Shown piece by piece: positions 22,036 to 32,751 of a stretch of 64,000 nt of DNA. Within the stretch, counting starts at the first letter, position 1, and each line of letters begins with the position of its first letter. Source of the DNA: Sorex araneus (taxonomy: Eukaryota; Chordata; Mammalia; Eulipotyphla; Soricidae). Location of the stretch: positions 155,321,855-155,385,854 of the forward strand of contig NC_073306.1 in NCBI RefSeq assembly GCF_027595985.1, given 5' to 3'. Position numbers and translations under genes: made by a program. A model generated the notes under the pieces. It saw nothing but the letters and a program-made list of their open reading frames with translations, was not told the DNA's origin and did not search any database.

Positions 22036-22084
22036 ACATGATTTATTTTTTTAGATTTTGTTAGAATTTGTATCTTTTGTAACT

Positions 22085-22440
22085 TTTCATTGTTGTTGTA
22101 TAACAAGATGTTTTACTTATCATCCTTTTTCCATATTTACCCAATTATTTTATTATTAAAAACTTCATATAATCTTCTGGATTATATGATTGACAGCATG
22201 TTATTTACAAATGATAAACAGTTTCATCTCTTAGTATTTTAAACTTTTTATCTTTGATCTCTAGATCTTTGGTTAATGTGGCAACTAATTTGTCTACAAG
22301 TCTTTGAATAGGTTCTATGCTAAGCATGTTAATGTCTTTATTCCTAGTGTTAATCACTTATATCATTGGTATTAAATGTTATCATTTTCTTCTACATTTA
22401 GAGAGATGATTATATGCTTCTCTCTTTTAAATTAACGTAG
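22085..22440 (-). mobile_element. Old L1 fragment, ORF2 antisense
   Basis: The plus strand carries the antisense L1 ORF2 pattern (tgacagcatgttatttacaa ... tctttattcctagtgttaat ... gagagatgattatatgctt). The reading frame is destroyed. The RTE copy at 22451 is inserted at its right edge. Confidence 0.7.
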
Positions 22441-22450
22441 TAAAATGTAC

Positions 22451-23850
22451 ATTGCCTGTCCTTCGCCAACTACAAGACAAAGATGACTGCCCCCCGACGT
22501 CCCGATGGATCTATGACATCCTCCAAAAGGCAATGGAGAAAATTATTCACGACTCCTACTCGGATCTCTTTGACAGCCATGTCCACCTGCCCACATACCA
22601 AATTCCGCAGGATGGATATGTCGTTCCCGACATTCTCCCTTCTGAAATCCGACACGCCATTTTGCTGGTAAAGATGCGAACAGCACCTGGTGTAGACAAG
22701 GTCAGACCCAAACACCTGAAGAATCTGCCACCAGTACTCATCAATACACTGGCCCGACTCTTCACACGCTACCTGTCTGAATGCAAGGTTCCATCCCAGT
22801 GGAAAACCAGTAGGACGGTTCTGTTGTACAAGAAGGGAGACATCCACGACATCGGCAACTATCGCCCAATCTGCCTGCTGTCTGTCATCTACAAGTTGTT
22901 CACTTGTGTCATCCTGAATAGAACAGGCAGAACACTAGACGAAGGGCAACCATGCGAGCAAGCTGAGTTCCGAAGAGGATTCAGCACGATCGACCATATC
23001 CACACAGTGACCAAACTCATTGAAGTTTCGAGAGAGTTCAAGATGCCGTTCTGTCTAATGTTCATTGACTTATAGAAGGCCTTCAATTCTGTTGAGACTG
23101 AGGCGGTCATCAAAGCCTTGGTCAAACAGGGCGTTCAAACTCAGTATATCAAAATCCTCTGAGAGCTGTATTGTTGGCTCACCACCAGGATCTCACCATT
23201 CTACAAGGAAGTGATCATTGATGTAAAGAGAGGGGTGCGGCAGGGTGATACCATTTCACCGAAACTCTTCAGTGCTGCCCTTGAGAACATCATGCGACGA
23301 CTGGAATGGGAAGGAATGCGAGTGAAGATAGATGGTCGGCAATTACACCACCTCCTTTTTGATTCCACCATTCTTCCTGCACTAACATATGCCTCAGAGA
23401 CCTGGGCCCTACGCAAGCAGGATGAGAATGCTATTAGGGTATCCCAAAGAGGAATCGAAAGAGCAATGCTGGGAATATCATGTCTCACTCAAGTGAGAGA
23501 AGGAATCCGGAGTTCTGACCTCCATCGATGGTCAAAAATCAGAGATGCTGTCTCATTTGCCAAGGCATCAAAAATCAGATGGGTCGGTCATGTAATGCAA
23601 TTGAGAGACGACCGTTGGACTAGAGCTGTTACAGATTGGATTCCATGGGACGTCAGAAGACCTCGTGGCTGCCCACCAACTAGATGGTCAGATTTCTTTG
23701 TCAAATCTCTGAGTGAACGATTTGAGGCTCTTTCTGTTCCTGGAGTGAGCAGGTATCATTGGGCTACACTAGCTCGCAGCAGGGACAATTGGAGATGTTA
23801 CTGGCGCCCGCTCGAGCAAATCGAAGATCAACGGGACTACAAGTGATACA
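22451..23850 (+). mobile_element. RTE-clade LINE, 5' truncated, internally deleted, with TSD
   Basis: A 1.4-kb copy of a non-LTR retrotransposon of the RTE clade, recalled as like RTE1_Sar of the common shrew. A 12-bp TSD with one mismatch flanks it (AGTAAAATGTAC at 22439-22450, AGTAAAATATAC at 23851-23862). It lacks the N-terminal endonuclease through 5' truncation. There is almost no 3' UTR: the ORF stop (23844-23846) lies four bases from the element end. Its terminal ~65 bases supply the 3' end of the RTE-tailed SINEs in this window. GC content is clearly above that of its surroundings. Confidence 0.93.
22452..23846 (+). pseudogene. RTE reverse transcriptase ORF, inactivated
   Basis: It would encode the reverse transcriptase that copies the element's RNA at the target site. 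In one frame it shows a pre-RT region, GVDKVRPKHL, the NYRPICLLS motif, the GFSTIDHIHTVTKLI motif, motif A as FID followed by a stop (TAG at 23073) then KAFNSVE, a second stop (TGA, about 23160), and GVRQGDTISPKLFSAALE (motif B, about 23226-23285). The text then jumps in frame at about 23355 from LHHL to FDSTILPALTYASETWALR, so the catalytic FADD motif and about 140 residues are absent. The C-terminal half stays open to the stop and ends WRPLEQIEDQRDYK. Both stops and the deletion rule out activity. Confidence 0.92.
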
Positions 23851-23862
23851 AGTAAAATATAC

Positions 23863-24624
23863 TAAGATATTCTATAATATTGACTATTATTTGTCTATAT
23901 ATTTCAAGTTTTTATTTTATACATATTTGATCCATTCATTAGATTCTGGCTACTTCTTAACAAATTATCTCAAGCATAGTACATATATTTATATAGTAGC
24001 ACACATTTATTCCTCAACTTTTCCATAAGTCACTGATGTTACACATTGGCTGGTTGCTCCACTCAAGTTTTACCAGGTTGAAATCAAGGAATTGCTCAGG
24101 ACTGTGACGTAAGCTCAAACTTGTCTCACCTACATTTTGTATTTCACAAATAGGTGGCTTTGACTGACATCTATATTTCTTTCCTCCTTGTTAGCTGAAT
24201 CATGTTCAGCTTTAAGACAGACTTCCACTGACAAGAGACATTCACTTAAGAGTTCACCTGATTAAATCAAATCTGCTTGGAATGATTTACCTTTTGATAA
24301 ACTCAAAGTAAATTGATTAGAGACTTGGGTTACACCTGCAAAATTGTGTTTCCATTATCGTATGATGTCACATAAGCACAAGAGTAATAAACTATTCCAT
24401 TCACAGAATCTATTTGCATGCTAGGCAGAACTGAAAGAAGAGAAAATATTGGAAGATGTCTTAAAGCCCTGCTTAGCACATTTTCCTAAGTTTATGTGGA
24501 AATTTTCTAATTAGGCATGTCACTCCCCAATTCACGCTTAACGTGTCTTTTTGGAACATAAATATAATCCTAATAACCACTATCATGTTAGACTTATTCT
24601 TTGGAGATTCACATTCTGATGTGC
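23863..24624. other. No feature recognised
   Basis: AT-rich. The L1 left of the RTE insertion is not recognisable on this side. Confidence 0.4.
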
Positions 24625-24812
24625 TTTTATTCCCCCCTTACCCCACCCCAGGAATAAGGGCACACCCTACTTTACTCTGGGCTTACTCTGGGCTCTGGGC
24701 ACCAGGATTATCCCTGGTGGTTTGAAGAGAAATTTATGTGGTACAGTAATCTAACTGGGGTCAGCTGCATGAAAAGCAAGTGATGTAATCCCCATACTAT
24801 CTCTCTAGCTGA
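24625..24812 (-). mobile_element. Old SOR-type SINE
   Basis: Antisense copy with cttactctgggctctgggca, attatccctggtggtt and tactatctctctagctg. Diverged and partly duplicated near 24670 (CTTTACTCTGGGCTTACTCTG). Confidence 0.6.
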
Positions 24813-24969
24813 TTTTTTAACCTTTCCAATGTACTGCTTAAGCAACAGCTATCCATCTTCTAGCACATTTCTAGGTCAGATCCATCCTCTTCAGTATCAT
24901 AAAATATCCCCAAACTCCCTGTTTCCTCTGTGACCGCATCAAGAACATGGGATCAGAAAATAGACAATA

Positions 24970-25146
24970 GGGCCAGAGTGATTAGTACAGAGGGTAGGGC
25001 ATTTGCCTTGCATGCAGCCAACCTGGGTTTGACCCCTGGCATCTCATATGGTCCCCGAGCACTGCCAGGAGCAATTCCTGAGGACAAAGCCAGGAGTAAC
25101 CTCAGAGCATGACTGAATACCACCCAAAAAGCCAAAAAATATATAT
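24970..25146 (+). mobile_element. SOR-type SINE with TSD
   Basis: Near-complete SOR (gggccagagtgattagtac, cctgggtttgacccc, catctcatatggtccccgag), with an A-rich tail. TSD TAGACAATA lies at 24961-24969 and 25147-25155. Confidence 0.9.
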
Positions 25147-25587
25147 TAGACAATATTTTAGATTGAAATTCCACATGAACCACAATTATATTGATGTTGT
25201 TTATATAAACTTTCTAATTTATGTTTCTGACTTTTGTGTGTTTTCTGAGCAAAAAAGGAATCATAAACCTTGTTAAACAGTGATTTGATGAGAAATATCC
25301 TTCAGAGCCCTGAGTAGTATACTGTAGAAATATTATCCCAGAGAAATAGAGACTTACCTTGAGCCATCTGCTAGATGCCAAGGCAGAAGTGTTTCTGCCC
25401 CACCCCAGAGACTGTTTACAATTTAAATGTTTACATTTTACATTTATATTCCAGACCCCTCTGTGTAGGGAAGATTGTATGTCAGTCTATGTAAATTCCA
25501 AGCCTGTATACAATGCATGGAATGAGCATCTGGCCCCTACCTTGCAGGAAATCAAGCTATGAGAAATCGGTGATGAAATGTGAGTAG

Positions 25588-25763
25588 GGGATCAGAGAGA
25601 TAGTACAGTGGGTTGGGCACTTGTCTTGTTTATATGGCCAGTCCTGGTTCCATCCTCAATATACCACACGCCCCCGCAAGGCCTCAGGAGTCATTCATGA
25701 ATGCAGAGCCAGGAGTAACCCTTGAGCACTGCAGGGTGTGGCCCAAAGACAACAACAAAAATC
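25588..25763 (+). mobile_element. SOR-type SINE, diverged
   Basis: Head ggatcagagagatagtacag, box B tggttccatcc, body atgcagagccaggagtaacc, end gcagggtgtggccca plus an A-rich tail. Confidence 0.85.
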
Positions 25764-26335
25764 TTCTGAATAGAAGTAGATAAATGTTTTATTAATTGAT
25801 CCAGAGGTCTTGCATTTCTACACACTATGAATGCATATGTAAACTGAAGGATTCTCTGGTCATTTTTGAGAATAAGAAACTGTTTCAATTAAACATGACA
25901 CAGTTTTCCTAATAAGACAAATATTTGTCCTATGTATGTGAAAAGGGCTTTACAGACCAAGACATGACACAGAGTTCAAAGTAATTGGTGATTGCTTTAG
26001 ATTCCAACAGGCCAGTTTTTAAGGTCTTCACTTACAATTGCCTAAAGGCACTTTCATACAAATTTTATTTTTCTAGAGTAATGAGCATCCACTTATATCC
26101 CATTATATGCAAATAGGAATGCTTGGTGATGAGCCCAAAGAGGAAAGCTCTCCTGTTTATTTCCTCCAATTAAAAAGAAAAAACAAAAACTGCTTAAGGC
26201 AGATGGAGGGAAGTCTTCACAAACCTCAACAACACCAAAAATGAAGCAAAATTTAGCTGAAAGTCTGTTATTTGCTCTAGAAGCTGAAGACTTTTAGAAG
26301 AAAAGGATATTATGAAAATGCATTAAGTTAATCAT
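25764..26335. other. No feature recognised
   Basis: Unique AT-rich sequence. Confidence 0.4.
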
Positions 26336-26440
26336 CCTTTTTTAAAAATTTGTTTTATTAAAGTATCATGATTTCTAAAGTTATTCATAGTTGAGTTTTA
26401 CACATACAATGTTCCAGCGTAGGTATCTCTGTTACAGGTA
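26336..26440 (-). mobile_element. Possible L1 3' UTR remnant, antisense
   Basis: The order T-rich start, tattaaagtatcatgatttc, gttattcatagttgag, cacatacaatgttccagc resembles the antisense L1 3' UTR seen at 31332 and 33540 (tcatacaatg). Weak. Confidence 0.35.
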
Positions 26441-26524
26441 TAACAGTTTTGTTAAAATACAGTTTTGTCTGTTCACTTGCCTATGTTCACAAACAGACTT
26501 TAAAATTCATGACAGTGAAAACTA

Positions 26525-26533
<9 letters not shown>

Positions 26534-26568
<35 letters not shown>

Positions 26569-26729
26569 TTTTGGGTCACACCCGGCGATGCACAGGGGTT
26601 ACTCCTGGCTCTGCACTCAGGAATTACCCCTGGCGGTGCTCAGGGGACCATATGGGATGCTGGGAATCGAACCCGGGTTGACCGCGTGCAAGGCAGACGC
26701 CCTACCCGCTGTGCTATTGCTCCAGCCCC
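26534..26729 (-). mobile_element. SOR-type SINE, very young, perfect 16-bp TSD
   Basis: The closest copy to consensus in the window, full length, with a pure poly(A) tail of about 32 bases (T on the plus strand, 26532-26565) before gcttttt. A perfect TSD AAAACTATTTTCTCTT lies at 26518-26533 and 26730-26745. The tail length, intact TSD and intact pol III boxes point to recent retrotransposition, possibly still polymorphic. Confidence 0.97.
26664..26716 (-). promoter_or_regulatory. Internal pol III promoter (boxes A and B) of a young SINE
   Basis: On the minus strand TAGCACAGCGG (26706-26716) fits the box A consensus TRGYNNANNNG and GTTCGATTC (26664-26672) fits box B GWTCRANNC. Type-2 pol III promoters with these boxes drive tRNA genes and tRNA-derived SINEs. 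Both being exact here supports transcriptional competence of this copy. Confidence 0.8.
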
Positions 26730-26799
26730 AAAACTATTTTCTCTTGATCATTCCATAATTACTCTTTCTGGCTTGACCTTTACAGACTTTTGCAGAAAA

Positions 26800-27445
26800 G
26801 ATCTTATTATTGACAATAGCAAGAAAAGATACAGAAATGATTTGTGTCTGAAGTAAATGAAAGGATAAAGGTATTTAATAATGTATAGAAATAGGGTTAG
26901 ATACAGATTTAGATTAAAAGAATGTTGTTCAACCATGAAAAATAAGGAAATTCTGTAATTTGCAGTAGGGATGGAATTTTAGAACACTATGCTAAGTAAG
27001 ATAAGTCATGGAGAGAAAGATAAATACTGATTCATGTCAATTATATTTATGTTCTAAAATAATTAAACTCATAAAACAGATACAAGATAGTTGAGAGATA
27101 CAAACTTTAAAGTAACATTTTTAAATGTTGTGGGAAATAGTGCATAGCATGATTGTTATAGTGATATAACTTCAATATTGTTAAAATAAAACATCAGTAC
27201 TTTTCTGTAACACTATAGCACTGTTGTCCCGTTGTTCATCTATTTGCTCTAGCGGACACCAGTGACATCTCCTTTTTTCTACAAAAATAAGTTTGAAATG
27301 ATAAGATGTATTGCAGATGTTAGAAAATTCTATCAAAGAAATCATCTCAGAATATTAAAAAATATTTAACCAACACCTTGTACACTTAAAATTGACACAA
27401 TAGATTATTATATGTTAATTATATCAAGAGGAAAAAAGATATATG
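26800..27445 (+). mobile_element. Old L1 3' end, split by a SINE fragment
   Basis: L1 ORF2 C-terminal region remnants (tgacaatagcaagaaaag, tgttcaaccatgaaaaataa, gaaattctgtaatttgcag, ctatgctaagtaagataag), then a 3' UTR-like part ending near 27445 (ttgtacacttaaaattgaca). Interrupted at 27208-27272. Confidence 0.75.
27208..27272 (-). mobile_element. RTE-tailed SINE, 3' terminal fragment
   Basis: Only the last ~65 bases of the element (the RTE-like tail: gttgttcatctatttgctct, ggacaccagtgacatctcc), a severely 5'-truncated insertion into the old L1. Confidence 0.85.
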
Positions 27446-29608
27446 ATATGTAAGAAAAATGGAGGGAAATAGAGAAAAAGGAAGGGGACGGCAGAAGAAA
27501 TTCCAATTTCATCTACCAAGAACAAGAACAAAAGAGAACCATGAATTTGAAGTTTTCATATATAAGATCTCACGATTTTATTTTTTTAATAGCCTTCAAA
27601 CACAATTCCCTTCTTTAATTTGCTTTGCGTACAATGCTCCAGAGATCACCGGATGAAAGTTGTGTCTCTGAAACTTACCTTGTTAAACATTGTCAGTGAT
27701 ATATATTCCTGTCTTTTTGTTCCAACCTTTGAGCAAAACTGTCACTTTATAATGAGCTAAAGTGTATTATATTTCTCATGCTCTCTTCAAAGTCTTGTTT
27801 GACACTGAAAATGTGAAAAAAAAATGACTAATTTGAAGGTCTGAAGACATAGCAGGAAAAGAACTACTGACATGGATTTGGGAGTTTGAGCAATGTGTCA
27901 ATATTTTAATTGTTTTGGATTTCGTGTTCACATCCCAAACTGCTTAACTCTGTGCATATTTTAAATTTTTCCTATCAAATAGGTATAGCTGGGCCAAGTA
28001 AGAAAGCATAATATAGTAATATCAGTTTACAGTTTTCTTTTTCTACTTACTTCTCTTCTGAACATCTTGACCTATGGTAGAGTTTTAGTCTCATATAATG
28101 CTTATCTTGTTACTCAAGTTATACTATAAGCTTGTGGCTTGGTTGTTAAACCTATGGTTGAAAACTAAACATTTCTGGAAAAAAATAGATAAGAATATCT
28201 TATATTTATTGAACATAGTCAAGAAAATGATTTTTAATAACGACACCACAGATGGGACACCATCTGTCAGCATATGGCATTGGCTCTTAATGCAATGTTT
28301 ACATATGAGTGATAGGACACTTTCTTTGAGGAACAAGAGACATTATTGGACTAAACATGAAGAGGAGTAATCTGAGATTCATGAATATTGTAAGGATTCA
28401 AGAATATTTGCTAAGGATCGAATCATCATGTTTACATGCATGCAGTTTTCATACATTTGGGTGGATAAAAAGAAGAAAAATCTGTCCATTGAAATTCTGT
28501 TTTGATAATAGAAAATAATTATATTTGGGAATCATTGAGATTTTCTGTTTCCAATGACAGACAAAACTATTGACTTGAAGTGATCTTGGCTTTGAAACAT
28601 TTTCAATTTTACTCAATAAAGCTCCCTATAAAAACACTAATATAGCACTTTAATTTTTGGAAATACATACCCTAAGTTTTATTTTATTATAAAATATGTA
28701 TAAAAGATGTAATATTATTAAGTTTCAGGGACTTTAAATATCTAATTTTTCTTTTATTGTGTGTAAATATTCCTTTTAATCAATTTTGAATTTTAGATAT
28801 CTTTGGAAAACTATCTTATTATAAATGCACTATTGATACTTTATGACTTGTCATGTTGTATGAAGATATTGCATTTTACTTACTTATATTTAACTCTTTT
28901 ATTCACAAACTATTTTAATGAATTCTGACTACCACAAGTGTTTTTCCATTTCATTCTAACTTAAAAACAAATTTGCTCTTCTTCTACCTAATATAACAGA
29001 GTTGATATTTATGATATATAAAAATATACAACTTAAAACTCCATTAGATAGAGATTGTGAACAAAATTTAATAATAACAATGATAAGTATTTTAGAGTAG
29101 TAATTTACTCATGAAGTATTTATAAACTGTTTATTGAATCTTAAAATAACTATTCCAAATTTAAGTTTCAGAAATTGGCAATTGAGAAAATGGGTGTAAA
29201 AAGATATAAGTTCACAGTACCTAAAAAATTATAGTCTTCCTGCTGTATGATATTGTGCCCTGTATGAGAAAGCATTATTAATGAGCAAACATAAAATGTT
29301 TATTAGTTGCTGAATAGCAGAAAATTTTAACAATACTGGAAATTACAATATAAAAGTTGAAACCACAGTGAAAATCCCATTTCTATTTATCAGGCTGAAT
29401 TTTTTAATGTAACTATTACTCTTGTCAAAATCTTAGAAAAGGCTCAATATAGATCAGATTGCACATAAATAGCATTCATTGAAAGAACAGTCAAGATCTT
29501 TAAGTGTTCATAATTTATTATCTATTATCTCATCTTTTGAAGCTTTTATTTTAATAAAAACTGTTTTAAATATTAATGAGTTCAATTGATGAAATTTTGG
29601 TCTTTAAA
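27446..29608. other. 2.1-kb AT-rich block without recognised repeats
   Basis: No SINE, L1 or exon was recognised. Short frames (up to 90 codons) have no recognisable homology. Confidence 0.4.
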
Positions 29609-29621
29609 GTGATCTTGGACT

Positions 29622-29842
29622 GGAGCGATAGCACAGCGGGTAGGGCATTTGCCTTGCACACAGATGACCCGGGTTTGATTCCTCTGTCCCTCTCAGAGAG
29701 CCCAGCAAGCTACCGAGAGTATCCCGCCCCCGTGGCAGGGTCCCGCTACCCAGCTACAACACGCTCCAGATGGCTTTCCAGACACTCGGGCAGAACCTCA
29801 TGCATGAGTGAAGCACCCCAGAACCAGGTAAAGCAGAACTTT
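29622..29842 (+). mobile_element. Chimeric SINE: RTE-type SINE head fused to another element, with TSD
   Basis: The first ~124 bases (29622-29745) are the tRNA head and body of the RTE-tailed SINE, almost consensus. The rest (29746-29842) is unrelated to that SINE's tail and instead aligns to 29991-30040 and to the antisense of about 39264-39346 (shared CCTCATGCATGA). A 13-bp perfect TSD, GTGATCTTGGACT, lies at 29609-29621 and 29843-29855, showing that the chimera inserted as one unit. Confidence 0.82.
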
Positions 29843-29855
29843 GTGATCTTGGACT

Positions 29856-30235
29856 CCAGGCTCAACGAGACCTGGAAACAAGATCCTCTGTCTGCCTCCT
29901 TCAATCTCTTGTGTTCCAGGTATCAAATCCAGACACCTCTCCCTACTGGAGCCAGATAAATACCTCAGCAGCAGACCTCCACTATCTCTACTACCCAGCC
30001 ACCGGCACACTCCAGGCCACTTTCCAGACCGTGTGGCATAAGGCACTTAATACTCATTTCCCATAATTTTCACACCATATTTGGTAGGGTGAAAATATGG
30101 TTTGAACCATGGGAACACCTATAAGGGCAATTGGAGGACGCTGTAAAGGACTCCATCCCTCTCAGAGAACCTGGCAAGCTACCGAGAGTACCCCACCGGC
30201 ACCGCAGAGCCTGGCAAGCTGCTCCGAAGTAAACT
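29856..30235 (+). mobile_element. Long RTE-tailed element, diverged copy
   Basis: Its middle (29991-30040, CTACCCAGCCACC through CTTTCCAGACC) matches the chimeric part of the neighbouring insertion. Its end (30153-30225, ccctctcagagaacctggc and gcagagcctggcaagctgc) matches the SINE body. The same order is seen in reverse in 39465-38887, so this is probably a 3'-truncated copy of that element without its RTE tail. Confidence 0.6.
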
Positions 30236-30239
30236 ATTA

Positions 30240-31080
30240 AAAAGGACGTAAGGGACAGAGAGAAACAATATTTCATTTACAGCACAAATTCAGAGATTTC
30301 TAAGAATTTATAAGTCACAGGTACTGCTTAGGGGAAAATGGTGATTAACTTCTTGGGGAAAAGAGCACAGAGAAGAGGTTAAAGATAGACACAGAGGAAT
30401 GGGAGTGCCTCGGGAGCACTGTGAATGGGTGCAATCCAACAAACCCAAGCTCCTTGTGGCCAGCGAGAAAGACAAACCAATGTCATCCTACATATGAGTA
30501 CATAAAAATGCCACAAAAGAGATGAGAATGAGCCACCTTTACATTACCAGAGATTCTGTAACTGGTAAGAGTCCTTACCAACCAATTCACTTAACCCATA
30601 CCACAGAATAGTGCCACATACATTTTCAAAAATCAAACATCATCAGGACTATTGAATGATTTTTTGCAATCAGGTGAGGACCAATGTCTCTGCACTGGGA
30701 ATTTTCTATCCCAGAATAATAGGTAGACATTCATTAAGAAAAGAGACACATTAGTCCCTTTGGCATTGATCAGAGACTATATGCCCAAAGTGTGTCTCTT
30801 GAGCCTAAATACAAAGGTACTGTGAGATGGCAGACATGCACATATCACCTCAAATCTCCCTCTTACAAATTTTTTTTGTCTTCCCTGGAGTTTTGTTGCA
30901 GAGAACTGAATTTTTCCTAATGGGTTTGAACAGAAAAAACGTTCTTATAGGGTACTGAAAGTTTTTAGAATTCTTGGAAAACAGGAAAAACTGTTAGGAG
31001 AAACAATTCTCAAAGGGACGTCACAGATATGAACAACATAGGAGTTTCAAGACTCTCCAACTATCTGGAGCTTAAGAAAA
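30240..31080. other. No feature recognised
   Basis: Unique sequence. No gene-like frame. Confidence 0.4.
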
Positions 31081-31084
31081 AGAT

Positions 31085-31180
31085 GAGCCAGGGAGGTAGC
31101 TCAAAGGGCGAATAATGCACGTCTAGCTCTGGAAATTGTATCTCCTCCCTGACACCTCCACAAGCCACTCAATGTCTCTA
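31085..31180 (+). mobile_element. Old SINE fragment
   Basis: Head-like gagccagggaggtagctcaa and weak downstream similarity, related to the old copy at 50014 (cagggagatggctcaaaggg). Confidence 0.45.
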
Positions 31181-31331
31181 CTCAAATCCAGTGCAATGGC
31201 TTTAGATTGGTACAGCTTTCATCAGATCTGCAAACTCACTGACAATTAGTCTGAACAAATTTTAGTTTTCCAGCTTGTTTCATTTGAGAAGAAAAACTAG
31301 AAAAGAATTGGGGGAGAAAAGCCTGTTTATT

Positions 31332-31670
31332 TATTTCTATATTTCTATATTTATTTATAAATGAATCACCGTGAGGTATTGTAAGTTACAGACTTACAAA
31401 CTTTCGTGCTTACGTTTCAGTCATACAATGATCAAGTAGCCATCCCTCCACTAGTGCCCATTTTCTACCACAAATGATTCCAGTATCCCTCCCACCACCC
31501 CCACCCGCCTCTGTGGCAGGGCATTCCCTTTTGCTCTCTCTCTTCTTTTGGGTGTTGTGGTCTGCAATAGAGGTATTAAGTGGCCATCATGTTCAGTCTA
31601 TAGTCTACTTTCAGCTTGCATCTCCCACCCTGAGTGGCCCCTCCAAGCACCCTTTACTTGGTGGTTCATG
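31332..31670 (-). mobile_element. L1 3' end, antisense, with TSD
   Basis: A 339-bp insertion consisting only of L1 3' UTR, antisense to the 3' UTR at about 1720-2170 (ggtattaagtggccatcatg, ccaccacccccacccgcctc, cagtcatacaatga). TSD GCCTGTTTATT lies at 31321-31331 and 31671-31681. Confidence 0.93.
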
Positions 31671-31681
31671 GCCTGTTTATT

Positions 31682-32227
31682 AAAGTGCTTTCAATTGGCA
31701 ACTTTTCTAGTCTAATTCAAATTTAAATGCCATGAAAGAAACTTATTCAGAAAATGATTAAATTTCCTATCACAAAACCCTTCCAGTCTTCTTTGTTATG
31801 CTGTATTCCATCTTTCTCATGGAAATACTTTCTCATTCCTCCAAATCACCAGGTCATTCAACTTGTATTCTTATTAGTATGTATCACTTTATACTAAAGT
31901 TCAAAGGACATCAATTATTTTCTTACAGTTCTAGAGAAAAATTTATAGAATCCTTTCACTCCTGATTTACCATAAACTTTCAAACTCTTTTCAAGGCAAG
32001 AAACTTCTTCAAAACAAGTTTCTAAAGGAAGTCTTGAAATTTTGATATGATGTTTTATCTAGAATATCATGATTTAGAATTAATAAACAAATCAATGCTT
32101 ACACTTTGAATATGCTCAGTTGTTGCAGTGCAGTCTATTATTGCAAACTTCTTTCCCAACTCATCTCTTTGTATCCTAAAAACTCCACTCTTGGATAAAT
32201 CAAGTCTCTACTTACTTTACCCTACTT
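31682..32227. other. No feature recognised
   Basis: Unique AT-rich sequence. Confidence 0.4.
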
Positions 32228-32404
32228 TTCTTTTCTTTTTTCTTGCTTTTTGGGTCATACCCACCAATGCTCAAGGGTTACTCCTGGCTCTGCACTCAGG
32301 AATTACTCCTGGCGGTGCTTGGGGAACCATATGGGATGCTGGGGATTGAACCCTGTTCGGACACTTAGAAGGCAAACGCCCTACCCACTGTACTATTGCC
32401 CCAG
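32228..32404 (-). mobile_element. SOR-type SINE, full length
   Basis: Antisense copy, close to consensus in the body (gggtcatacccaccaatgct, ggaattactcctggcggtgc) with several changes in the head (tactattgccccaga). Confidence 0.92.
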
Positions 32405-32751
32405 ACATACCTTATTTTTTCAAACTTTAATTGCTTGGAGAAAAACAACTATTCTGGTTAATGTATTTCTGACCAATAAACTCAGCAGGGATCTTGGGGC
32501 ACCATAACTATGATCATAGTTACTAGAACCTTTTTCCCACTTTCCTTATTGACAATTTCATGCTTATATTTTCTCTTTCCTGCCACCCACCTTCTATTAT
32601 CCCCCAGCCTCATTATCATTTATTACTGTGTTTCTTACAGCAGTACAAATACTAAAGAAAGAATAATAAAATGTTCAGGTTACCAGCCACATATCCATCC
32701 ACCTCCATAGATGGATTTTTTTGCTTCATACTGAGAACCATGCATATTCTT

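Noticed and set aside
23863-24100. Continuation of the old L1 on the right of the RTE insertion
   Set aside because: The TSD is clear, but the sequence on this side no longer shows the L1 pattern, so I do not extend the call.
26534-26729. Possible tRNA gene
   Set aside because: Boxes A and B are present, but the sequence continues into the SOR body and poly(A) tail and does not fold as a complete tRNA by eye. It is a SINE head.
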